27,500 nt of DNA, from contig JBBHKE010001070.1 in the NCBI GenBank assembly GCA_037447655.1, forward strand, positions 1 through 27,500, given 5' to 3'. Positions 12,601 through 20,600 of the stretch are shown in pieces. Every line of letters starts with the position of its first letter. Positions within the stretch are counted from its first letter, which is position 1. The position numbers were made by a program, and so were the translations under genes. Below the pieces are notes generated by a model. It saw only the letters and a program-made list of their open reading frames with translations, had not been told where the DNA came from and did not search any database. The stretch comes from Zygnema cylindricum. Its lineage: Eukaryota > Streptophyta > Zygnematophyceae > Zygnematales > Zygnemataceae.

Positions 12601-15530
12601 GGTAGATGAATGGGAGAGAGAGTTGGAGAGAGAGAGGGAGGACGTGAGAAAGAGGAAATTTTGAAAATGATGACGATGCTAGAGAACAAAGCGACAAAAC
12701 AGGAAGAACGAAAAGATCTCACAACATCGCTTTGAGCTCTGTTTCCTTCCCAATCAAAAGGCCACCATAATTCTTCGAACTAAAAAAAAAAAAACAGAGG
12801 TAAGATGAGATAATATGATAACCATCTCCACTTAGACAAAACTTGTAACTTAGCAAATTCCAAACCAACACCATACAAAATTTCACAAACTTCATACTTC
12901 AGCATGCCTTTCATTTCACAGAGTTCAAAATATCGAACCAAAGTGGTTTGAAATAAATTCCTCAAACTAACCGTATGAAAGGGTGGAGAAGAAAGTTTAC
13001 AGCCTAGCCTACAAAAAGCAAAATAAAACACTGGATTTCATAAAATGCATAATCAGATTCAGTAGAAAGACTGAATTGATGAACCAAAACGGACACCTAT
13101 ACTGTGCATGGTAATATTTGTCCAGGAACACATTGTTTTCAAAACTATAAACGACATCACAGACTTAAGTTCAGGGTAAAACAAAAACGAATGCAACTAC
13201 AATCTGAAAACATCACACTTGGAATTCTATCGATCAGCACTGAACTTACAAGCAAACTTTCTGAGTAAAACCAACACTAATTAGGGTGAGGATGTAAATT
13301 AAAAAAAAGCAGAAGACTAGAGGTTGCACATTACTTTTGTATAGACCATACTAATTTCAAGTGCTACTTAAGGCCTGCACCAGATTTAATCTTTTCCCAA
13401 ATATGTCATTTTCTTGCTTTGACTTTTTGGTGTATCTTTTCCTACTGTCTTTTCCATATTTTGTCTTTTCCTGCTTTGGCCTTTCCGTGTTTTGTCCTTT
13501 TCCTATTATACCCTTTCCCTATTCTGTCCCTTTCCTATCCTGTCTTTTCCCAATTCTGTCTTTTTCCTATTGTCTTTTTCCAATTACTAACTCTAATAGC
13601 AATGGTCGATGTAATCCAATAACTATCATAGAGAGAGAGAGGGAGAGGGAGAGAGAGAGAGAAGAGGGAGGAGAGAGAGAGAAAGAGAGAGGGAGGGAAA
13701 GAGGGAGGGAGAGAGGGAGAGGAGAGAGAGAGAGAGGGAGAGAGGGAGAGAGGGAGAGAGAGAGAGGGAGAGAGAGAGGGGGGGGGAGAGAGGGAGAGAG
13801 AGGGAGAGAGGGAGAGAGGGAGGGAGGGAGGGAGAGGAGGGAAGGAGGGAGGGAGGGAGGGAGAGAGGGAGAGAGGGAGGGAGGGAGGGAGGAGGGGAGG
13901 GAGGGAGGAGGGAGGAGGGGGGAGGGAGGAGGAGGGAGGAGGGAGGAGGGAGGAGGGAGGAGGGAGGATGGAGGGAGGAAGGGGGGAGGGGGGTGAGGGA
14001 GGAGGGAGGAGGGAGGAGGGAGGAGGAGGGAGGAGGGGAGGGAGGGAGGGAGGGAGGAGGGGAGGGAGGAGGGAGGAGGGAGGAGGGAGGAGGGGGGAGG
14101 GAGGAGGAGGGAGGAGGGAGGAGGGGGGAGGGAGGAGGGGGGGGGTTGAGGGGGGGAGGGAGGGAGGGAGGGGGAGATGGGGGGAGGGAGGGGGAGATGG
14201 GGGGAGGGAGGGAGGAAGGGAGGAGGGAGGGAGGGAGGGAGGGAGGGAGGGAGGGAGGGGGAGGGAGGAGGGAGGAGGGAGGAAGGGAGGAGGGAGGAGG
14301 GAGGAGGGAGGAGGGAGGAGGGAGGAGGGAGGAGGAGGGAGGAGGGAGGAGGGAGGAGGGAGGAGGGAGGAGGGAGGAGGGAGGAGGGAGGAGGGAGGAG
14401 GGAGGAGGGAGGAGGGAGGAGGGAGGAGGGAGGAGGGAGGAGGGAGGAGGGAGGAGGGAGGAGGGAGAGGAGGAGGGAGGAGGGAGGAGGAGGAGGTGAG
14501 GAGGGAGGAGGAGGAGGGAGGAGGGAGGAGGAGGAGGGAGGAGGAGGGAGGAGGGAGGGAGGAGGGAGGGAGGAGGAGGGAGGAGGGAGGGAGGGAGGGA
14601 GGGAGGAGGGAGGAGGGAGGAGGGAGAGGAGGAGGGAGGGAGGGAGGGAGGGGAGGAGGGAGGAGGGAGGGAGGGAGGGGGGAGGGAGGGAGGGAGGGAG
14701 GGGGGGAGGGAGGGAGGGAGGGGGGGGGAGGGAGGGAGGGGAGGGAGGGAGGGAGGGAGGGAGAGGGAGAGGGAGAGGGAGAGGGTAGGGAGGGACGGAG
14801 AGGGAGAGAGAGGGATAGAGGGAGGAGAGAAGAAGAGAGGAGAGAGTGAAAGTGGGAGATAGCAAGAGAGGAAGAGAGGGAAAGAGGGAGAGAGAGAGAG
14901 AGACGGCATACACCAGAGAGAAGGGGGGAGGGAGAGAGTGAGAGAGTGGGATGCCAGAGAGGGAGAGAGAGAGAGGAGAGGGAGAAAGGGAGGAAGGGAA
15001 GGGAGAGGGGAGGGAAACAGAGGGAAAGAGTAATAATTGAAAAAGGTTGAATCTCGTATTTTCAGGACTGGTAACAATCAGAAATATACCACAATGAGTA
15101 AAAATGCAACCTGGCGAAACGAGTACTGGATTACTATCCACACTTATATGGTGGGTTGTGTAATGTTAGCAAAAACGACTTACTGCGTTTCAGCAGAAAA
15201 AGAAAAACAAAAAGAAGTTCGACCGAATTGGTAGAAAGTGGAAGATAGGAGTGCAAAATGCAACTCGGGGTCGGCGAAATAAAATCTATTGGTTACCAAT
15301 TTTAGGGGAAAAAAAAAAGTGACTGGAATTCCACAAAAAATGAGTGACTGGATCCAACAAAACAGAAAGATATAGATGTGGCAAATTAATCCACTGATTA
15401 ATATCAGAAAAAAAATAAAAAATAATGAAAAAAGAAAATAAAATAAACAAAGGTGAGTGAATTTATCAAATTATTACGTTTCCATGTCGCCATCGGATTT
15501 CAGCAGCCGCATCAACCCTCCTGCCGCCAT
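2272..15530 (-). CDS. URB2: Urb2/Npa2-family nucleolar 60S ribosome-biogenesis protein (11 exons)
   Basis: Urb2/Npa2 is a large helical-repeat nucleolar protein. In yeast it joins Urb1/Npa1 and the helicase Dbp6 in the earliest pre-60S particles, where it is needed for 27S pre-rRNA processing. The exons join with consistent phases into 7089 nt (2362 aa), long compared with plant homologues of about 2000 aa and yeast Urb2 of about 1170. Landmarks matching plant Urb2 include [17 protein letters not shown] near the N-terminus, [27 protein letters not shown] at an exon end, [35 protein letters not shown], and the terminal [18 protein letters not shown] before the stop. The C-terminal exons form the conserved Urb2/Npa2 domain. 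Lys/Glu/Arg/Gly-rich low-complexity inserts swell the N-terminal third. All donors are GT. The first exon is tentative; the rest is well supported. Confidence 0.88.
2502..2596 (-). CDS. URB2: URB2 exon 10 (conserved C-terminal domain)
   Basis: The acceptor AAAGCAG completes a split Arg codon, followed by [18 protein letters not shown], a strong match to the REIDEALRPGVYALIDACS block of plant Urb2. The donor is GTAAAT. The polypyrimidine tract before this acceptor is weak. Confidence 0.88.
2833..2957. repeat. ATCAC pentanucleotide array in URB2 intron 9
   Basis: Degenerate CACATCGCACGACATC units become near-perfect ATCAC repeats toward 2957. The array ends about a dozen bases from the exon 9 donor, so in the pre-mRNA it reads as a GUGAU run right after the 5' splice site. 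Confidence 0.85.
2969..3072 (-). CDS. URB2: URB2 exon 9
   Basis: The acceptor GATGCAG is followed by [20 protein letters not shown], which continues the YEE segment of exon 8 in phase. The donor is GTGCAG. An upstream acceptor at 3088 is also in frame but would insert five extra residues that break the alignment. Confidence 0.85.
3471..3612 (-). CDS. URB2: URB2 exon 8
   Basis: The acceptor TTGCAG and a split Arg codon lead into [18 protein letters not shown]; the donor is GTAAGTG. The exon ends [11 protein letters not shown], equivalent to the CxxFLRRxYEE segment of plant Urb2. A weaker GT after LLQ (3557) was rejected because the homology continues through it. Confidence 0.9.
3824..4280 (-). 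CDS. URB2: URB2 exon 7
   Basis: The acceptor ATTGCAG is followed by a split Gly codon and [14 protein letters not shown]; the donor is GTGGGC. It carries [16 protein letters not shown] and [17 protein letters not shown], which match the region just before the Urb2 C-terminal domain in plant proteins. Confidence 0.9.
4497..4550. repeat. GA microsatellite in URB2 intron 6
   Basis: Plus-strand GAGAGA run with a few interruptions, immediately after the exon 6 donor on the sense (minus) strand, where it is a CU-rich tract. Confidence 0.85.
4558..6470 (-). CDS. URB2: URB2 exon 6
   Basis: The acceptor GAGTAG completes the split Arg codon, followed by [16 protein letters not shown]. The exon carries 637 whole codons and ends [11 protein letters not shown] before the donor GTATAG. 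Helical Leu-rich sequence predominates, with a Gln/Glu-rich insert ([13 protein letters not shown]) about two-thirds in. The following intron begins with poly-T and a CT tract on the sense strand. Confidence 0.87.
6719..7128 (-). CDS. URB2: URB2 exon 5
   Basis: The acceptor AATATAG is followed by [17 protein letters not shown] and the donor is GTATGT. The exon ends in [19 protein letters not shown] and a split Arg codon. The phase agrees on both sides. Confidence 0.82.
7356..9107 (-). CDS. URB2: URB2 exon 4
   Basis: The acceptor TTTTCAG precedes [15 protein letters not shown], the sequence expected right after the exon 3 junction, and the donor is GTAGGC. The exon has 584 codons in phase 0 without a stop. 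A basic/acidic low-complexity segment ([16 protein letters not shown]) sits roughly 220 codons in and could be a nucleolar-type basic patch. Confidence 0.88.
9547..9625. repeat. Pure TA dinucleotide microsatellite with degenerate tail
   Basis: About 39 uninterrupted TA units, followed to about 9682 by a decayed TATG/TACA tail (GTATACATATATACATACAT and similar). It is perfectly self-complementary and can extrude as a cruciform. It lies in URB2 intron 3. Confidence 0.97.
9996..10081. repeat. CT-rich pyrimidine tract in URB2 intron 3
   Basis: CCCTCC/CCCCTT runs on the plus strand. This is the only long tract in the window with pyrimidines rather than purines on the plus strand, apart from the CTTTTCC repeat at 13391. 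Confidence 0.85.
10183..10247 (+). repeat. CTTTGACCA repeat cluster (TTGACC W-box cores)
   Basis: Three exact TTGACC cores (10195, 10205, 10231) plus related CTTTGAA and TTTGAAC units occur in 65 bp. TTGAC is the core bound by plant WRKY factors. The position inside an intron, about 250 bp from the exon 3 donor, leaves its role open. Confidence 0.5.
10434..12465 (-). CDS. URB2: URB2 exon 3 (large N-terminal exon)
   Basis: The acceptor is TGCAG and the donor GTGAGC. This 2032-nt exon encodes 677 codons after one split base. It carries the conserved blocks [28 protein letters not shown] and [11 protein letters not shown] and ends in [14 protein letters not shown], the same junction residue as in plant Urb2. 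Charged inserts alternate with the conserved helices, including the tandem hexapeptide [12 protein letters not shown]. Confidence 0.9.
12571..12658. repeat. Purine-rich tract in URB2 intron 2
   Basis: GGAAAAGGAGAAAG-type and GAGAGAGAG runs on the plus strand, CT-rich in the URB2 sense strand, in the 257-nt intron between exons 2 and 3. Confidence 0.75.
12723..12779 (-). CDS. URB2: URB2 exon 2
   Basis: A long poly-T tract ending in TAG precedes the exon and the donor is GTGAGA. Read from the second base it encodes [16 protein letters not shown], which aligns with the N-terminal NLxLILSxQxKExDLQKK region of plant Urb2. It joins exon 3 through a split Leu codon. Confidence 0.7.
13391..13583. 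repeat. Degenerate CTTTTCC-based tandem repeat
   Basis: Irregular units of about 15 bp built on TCTTTTCCTATTYTG repeat a dozen times on the plus strand. The repeat stops about 45 bp before the polypurine tract begins, so a pyrimidine arm and a purine arm lie side by side on one strand. Confidence 0.7.
13630..15030. repeat. 1.4-kb polypurine tract with GGGAGGA heptamer core
   Basis: From 13630 to about 14785 the plus strand is almost only G and A, with fewer than a dozen pyrimidines. Flanks are GA/GGGA microsatellite, the middle is GGGA and GGGAGGA repeat, with about 18 unbroken GGGAGGA copies between about 14337 and 14465. From 14785 to 15030 purines still dominate but interruptions increase. 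The regular GGG spacing favours G-quadruplexes and the mirror symmetry favours triplex DNA. Long open frames on both strands (Arg/Glu/Gly-rich or Pro/Ser/Leu-rich) result from the repeat and are not genes. If URB2 exon 1 is right, the tract is transcribed within intron 1. Confidence 0.97.
15031..15477. other. AT-rich sequence, probable 5' part of URB2 intron 1
   Basis: No coding sequence recognised. It follows the tentative exon 1 donor on the minus strand. Confidence 0.4.
15478..15530 (-). CDS. URB2: URB2 exon 1 (tentative)
   Basis: An ATG at 15530 opens 17 codons plus two bases, followed by the donor GTAATA. The two spare bases (AC) complete a Thr codon with the single leading base of exon 2, so the phase fits. 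There is no sequence homology to confirm it, because Urb2 N-termini vary. If right, intron 1 is about 2.7 kb and contains the whole polypurine tract. Confidence 0.4.
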
Positions 15531-16412
15531 GCTGTCGTGTCAATTATTTGTCCTTTAGTGACCGTGACGGATGTCACACGCTAGGATCGAATCCTGCATG
15601 CCCATCACGTCATGGATCAGGAGACGGGGAGGAGAGGGCGGAGGGATGGAGGGGGAGAGGGAGGGAGGGAGAAGGGAAATGGAAGGAAAGAGGAAGACGG
15701 GGAAAGAGGAAGAAATCAGAAGTGGAGGGAGAGGGAGAATAAGAGGGTGAAGGAAAGGGAGAGGGAGGAAGGAGAGAAGGATTGAGGGATTACTTCTTGA
15801 ATTGCACATTTTGAGAAACTCAACAAGTACTTTCAAAAAATTTATGGTTGCGATAGTGAGAAAGAAAGAAGAATCTGTACCAAATATGACAATTTTATTT
15901 TATGTTGCTCCTTGACATTTTTGAAATAGCGGTTACGACATCGCAAACCATATCTAAAATTTGACACAAAATAGAGGAATTTGGATTGAAATTGATATAA
16001 CTTTTGTTGTAATTATAGATATTGCTTTAGTTATTGTATTTTCTTTCTATTTGATGTATCGATATTTCTACGAACTTTCCCACTTTTATTTTTTATTTTC
16101 CACTAGCGTCAACTTTAATTTTATCAATTTGTTGAAATCATGCCACAAATAAATTGAATTTTGCAAACATTTTATGGAAATTTCAGACTGGTATTAGTAT
16201 TTTCTTTGGAGTAATATTTTTTGGATTGTTTTTCTTGCATTTTTTTTTTTTTTCGATTTTGCTTCTACTTTATTTTTTTGTTTATACTTTTTAGACTTTT
16301 TTTTTTGGATTATGTTTTTTGATTATGTTTTGGTTTTTCCCTTTTTTTTAATGACTTCTAACAAATTATTTTTACCGGATTCTTCAGGGAAGGATGATTT
16401 TTTTTGGGGAAT

Positions 16413-16443
<31 letters not shown>

Positions 16444-16711
16444 CGTACTTGGGAAAGGTTCCAAAACCCTTAATTTTGATTAATGTTGAATCACTATTTT
16501 TTATTTACTCTTTTTGTAGAATATTCACGCCCAAAAAAAAAGGAAATCGAATATAAAAATAGCATACTTGTTAAAACGTTTTTTTGTTTCCAAAGCTCTA
16601 AACCCTACTACTACTTAAAGTTTTGAAAATACTCCGAAGTAAAGTACCGAAAATTCCTTCCAAAACATATTAAATAATTAAAAAAATAAGAGTTTTAATC
16701 CATGAGAATAT
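15531..16711. other. Divergent intergenic region, URB2-proximal half
   Basis: Just upstream of the URB2 start (minus strand) lie an imperfect GTGACGGATGTCAC palindrome (15564-15577), the small inverted repeat AGGATCGAATCCT (15583-15595) and a CACGTCA element near 15606, followed by a purine tract (15619-15786). From 15800 on the sequence is AT-rich with long T runs and a run of 26 A at 16418-16443. No gene is seen. Confidence 0.5.
15619..15786. repeat. GA/GGGA purine tract upstream of URB2
   Basis: GGGAGAGG and GGAAAGAGG runs on the plus strand, therefore CT-rich in the URB2 sense direction. It sits about 90 bp upstream of the tentative URB2 start, a usual place for a CT-rich promoter or leader. 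Confidence 0.8.
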
Positions 16712-16766
16712 CGGAAAGGAGGGAGAGTAGAAAAAAGAGAGAGGGAAAGAGAGAGAGAAAGAGAGA
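16712..16766. repeat. Short GA-rich tract in the intergenic region
   Basis: GGAGGGAGAG followed by GAGAGA and AAAGAGAG runs on the plus strand. Confidence 0.75.
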
Positions 16767-16887
16767 AATGAACAGTGACAAAAAACCTCACCCGAATTCT
16801 TACATGGAAATGTCGCACTGAAGCTGGCCGCCTAGAAATTCAAAATTCGAAATCGTTTTGAAAAATTAGAATGAATAACGTCCGTCC

Positions 16888-17429
16888 GTACATTGCGTAC
16901 TTTATACCTTTTTTGAACGCTTCTCCATTTCCATGCCCATAGTTTCGTACAGTAAACCTTCTTCGTCGTACGTCATATGCTTCCACATTGAAATTGTTTC
17001 TTTCCAGTGCATTTTATAGTATAACGACTCTACAGTACAGTACTGTACCATGAACAACCCGCAGTTTTTGTACATCTGCAAAAAACTGTACGAAGGCATA
17101 CTTTATTTCTGTCCACGATTACACGTTTACTCGTATTCACATGGTATGTACACCGTGAATCGTTATTAGCCTTACTAAGGTTTACTGTATAGCGGAACAG
17201 AACCTCGCTAAGTTGCATTGAACTGCTCATAAAAACTATTACTGGAACTGTCAAGCTATCCAGAAACGTACGTTAACGGGACAACGCAGGAGCACTCAGA
17301 ATTGAGAATTCCCTTCCTCTGTCGCACGGACGCGAACGAATTAAATTGCGGCAAATCGTGCGCATATTCAGTGCGAAACGTCATTCTGTGTTTTCTGAAT
17401 TTCTGACCGCCAATAGTACAGTACTGTAC
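16888..17429. promoter_or_regulatory. GTAC-core cluster upstream of AP2A, with two 14-nt palindromes
   Basis: Fourteen GTAC tetramers occur in 542 bp (16888, 16897, 16947, 16968, 17035, 17040, 17045, 17070, 17088, 17148, 17268, 17416, 17421, 17426), where about two would be expected by chance. Six of them are packed into two exact copies of the palindrome GTACAGTACTGTAC at 17035-17048 and 17416-17429. GTAC is the core recognised by SBP-box (SPL) factors of green plants and by the copper-response regulator CRR1 of green algae. The count is seen directly; binding is inference. The second palindrome ends 128 bp before the AP2A start codon. Confidence 0.6.
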
Positions 17430-17468
17430 CGTTTGCTGCAACTGCTCCCTTTCGGCTTCAACCTGAAC

Positions 17469-17513
17469 AGGGAAGAGAGGGAGAGAGAGAAAGAGAGGGC
17501 GGAGGAGAGAACG
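17469..17513 (+). promoter_or_regulatory. GA-rich probable 5' leader of AP2A
   Basis: A GGGAAGAGAGGGAGAG-type purine run ends 45 bp before the AP2A ATG and probably lies in the 5' UTR or core promoter. No TATA box is evident close by. Confidence 0.4.
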
Positions 17514-17557
17514 TTTTGAATCCCAAAGAGGGAAAAGGAAAGGATCGTGAAGGAAAT

Positions 17558-17689
17558 ATGGCTGTGGCGGGTATGCGAGGGCTGCAGGTGTTCATAGCCG
17601 ATATTCGTAACTGCGCAAATAGAGAGGCGGAGCGCCTGAGAGTGGACAAAGAGCTTGCAAATATTCGGACCAGATTCAAATCAGACAGG
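17558..17689 (+). CDS. AP2A: AP2A exon 1
   Basis: Start ATG at 17558; 44 codons, phase 0, donor GTATGC. It encodes the N-terminal helix with [12 protein letters not shown] and the basic [11 protein letters not shown] segment that contributes to membrane-lipid binding in AP-2. Confidence 0.95.
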
Positions 17690-20600
17690 GTATGCACCTA
17701 AAAACTTGATCCGGGGAAAGGGAGGAGGGGGGAAGAAGAGAGGGAAGAGGGTTCACGTAAGGGAGTGGAGGACAGGGAGGAGCAAGACAGAAAAAGGTCC
17801 GTAAATTTTACAGAGGATTTCTTACGCCATTCTACCCTAATTAGTCTGGATGGATAATACGTGGGCGGGAAGAGGGCATTGGTTCCACACAAACTCATGT
17901 TTAATGGAAAGAATGTTTGTAACCAAAATAGTGTGATCCATAGTAATAGGAGTGTTGGAATTTGGTTGAATTTTTATGATTGACCAAATCCCTGAACAGA
18001 AATGAAGATTCATTATTAATACATCGTACTTCATATAGATTATAATAAAGTATAATGTGTCCTATTATTGTTACCCTAGGCATCGCATTCATATTCCTGT
18101 TTATCGTCATATGATAATAGCTGTGAACAATCTTTAGCAAAACTCTAATTCTTATTGAATAGCTGGAGTAAATTGTCCCATTGTTTTTAGGTCAAATCGT
18201 TATTGATTTGACATTTTCGCTTTTTTCGTGGTTTGGTACAAGTAACTATTAAATACTGACAGAAATGCCGCCTAGAGAAAAAATAATAATGTGGGTGGAT
18301 TTTGGTTTGGATCTTGGAGAAATTAAACCTATGTGACTACGTCTTTTGTGTTGTTTTTTGACCAATAACTTGAATACTTTTTGGCCTTTATTTTAACATC
18401 CAGGATTTTTTTGTTTTTTTAGCTTCTTTCAGGGCTTTTGTTTTACTTTCTACTACATTTTAGTGTCTATATTAGTTCTCAGTTTTTTCCAACTTGAATT
18501 CAGCGGACCGTCGGAGTTGAATCCACCCTTTTTGTTAAGGGGTCGCTGGTCTCCCATGTGACCACATTCAACTTTTGGATGCTATTTTTCAATATCTTTA
18601 TTTTTATCTCATGTCTTCCAGTGACCCCTTGCCTCATGTTTCTCTCCAATTTCACAAATGACAAAGTTTTAATCTATTTCTCTGCATGTATATTTTTGGA
18701 AATTGTTTTTTGCGCAGCATTTAACACCTTACGAGAAAAAAAAATATGTTTGGAAAATGCTTTACATCTACATGCTGGGATATGATGTCGACTTTGGGCA
18801 CATGGAAGCGATGGCTCTCATATCTGCTCCTAAATATGCAGAAAAACAGGCAAGATTTTTTTTTCAGGATTGGTGCAAGTAAATTATATGTTTCGTTCTG
18901 CCGCTAATCCTTCGGACACGTTTCAGTTGACATGCTTTTCTGTTTCTTTGGATGCTTATCAATGGCCCAAGTTTTTTGGGTCAACAATTCCTTAGGACAG
19001 GCTTTGCCCCACTTTTCTCACACGCCTGTATCTTTTGCTCTTTATTTTCCCTGTATTGAACTGCATCTGTTCGACACAGCTGAGCAAGTTTTCTCGGGTT
19101 GTAATTTTCCTTGATTATGATGTATTTTCTTTCTGTTTGTGTTGATTTACCAATATTTTTTTGGTTTTTGTATAATTCAGCAGTATGCTGCTTTGTGTTC
19201 AGGTTGGGTACATTGTGACTTCTAGTTTGCTAAATGAGAACCATGACTTTCTGCGGCTTATTATTAACACTGTACGGAATGACATCATCAGCCGTAATGA
19301 GACTGCTCAATGCTTGGCACTTACACTTGTAAGTTCATCGATATCAAGGCGTAAGTTCTAGAAAAAAAAAAGATTTGAGGCCCTCACTTTTTTCAACTCA
19401 TAAAAGAAGAGTAAGTTCATTGATAAAAAATTCGCGTAAGAAGCTCTCTTCTAAAAGAAGTGTCCAATGTTTGTTCGTCAAATCTTCTGGAAGACTGTCG
19501 GAATACTTTGTCGATCACAAGCACAGTGTCGTTTTAAATTGAACTCGGCAAATGATCTAACTCGACTCCGGTTATTGTGTGTGGTGAACGTTAAAATAGC
19601 ATTTGAAATAGTACATATATTTAGTTCTGTTTGAAAATGCTTCAAACAACAAGTCAGTTTTGTTAGATTCAAAACTCATATGAAAGCCCTCTTCTAAGTT
19701 TTGTATGTATTTTCGTGGAACAATGATATTAGTCAAGAAACTTATTATTACCAGCTTAAACCTTTTCACTGTTTAATTCACAGTCATTCTCTTAACGGAT
19801 GAAACATTAGAAGGTTGTGCAAATTTTGTACAGTCTTACATGCAACGCATTGTATTATAGCGTTGGGTAGATACCTCATCACATCTTAAAATGTTTTCTC
19901 ATGTGCAGGTCGGGAATGTTGGTGGTAAGGAGTTTTCAGAGTCTCTGGCTCCAGATGTGCAGAAATTGCTTGTGGGTCTCCATTTCTTTTGACCTTGGCT
20001 TTGACTTTCATTTTGACTTCAATTCTCATTTTTACGTTTACTTCGACTTAGACTTCAATTACTCTGACTTTGACTTCGAAGTCACTTAGCTGAATAATTT
20101 TGAAGTTCTAGGAAAGGGTACCCAAGAAATGCGTTTTTTAGAAATTTTATGTTGATATGAGAATTTTCCTTGAATTCATGCTATGGATGATCTAGGTTGC
20201 TACTAATTTTGGGAGCTGGTTCTTTTTTATTGACTATATTTAATGCTCAGACAAGCTCTATTCAGGCTGAAAACCTTTGGCAATGAATGACCGGGTTTTT
20301 TTTCTTACTTTTTCAAAGGAGGTATCCCATTTGTGAACTGCAATTAACCATCACATAGCTGGGACTGGATTTTGTTAAAACAATGCTACATTTTTAGTTT
20401 GACACCGCTCTTTCTTTTTCATCTTAAGTCAGTTTTACGCCCCCCTATTTCATATTCTTCCTTCACTCGGCTCCTCGTTCTGTCTTCTTGGGCTTTCTTC
20501 CCCCCCCTTTTTTTTTTTGCACTGGTGTTCCTTAATTTCTTCTTTAGCCTCTCCTGCTCTAAAGCACAGCTTTGAGCTTCTCCTCCTTACCTCATCAATA

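Noticed and set aside
12780-13031. 83-codon minus-strand frame just upstream of URB2 exon 2
   Set aside because: No homology to Urb2 N-termini and it is separated from exon 2 by a strong poly-T acceptor, so it was not used as exon 1.
13567-15141. Very long open frames on both strands (Pro/Ser/Leu-rich on minus, Arg/Glu/Gly-rich on plus)
   Set aside because: They are translations of the polypurine repeat, are open in several frames at once, and contain no complex sequence or splice context of their own.
15583-15600. tRNA B-box-like sequence (GGATCGAATCC)
   Set aside because: No matching acceptor stem, D arm or anticodon arm could be folded around it; the 13-base inverted repeat explains the resemblance.
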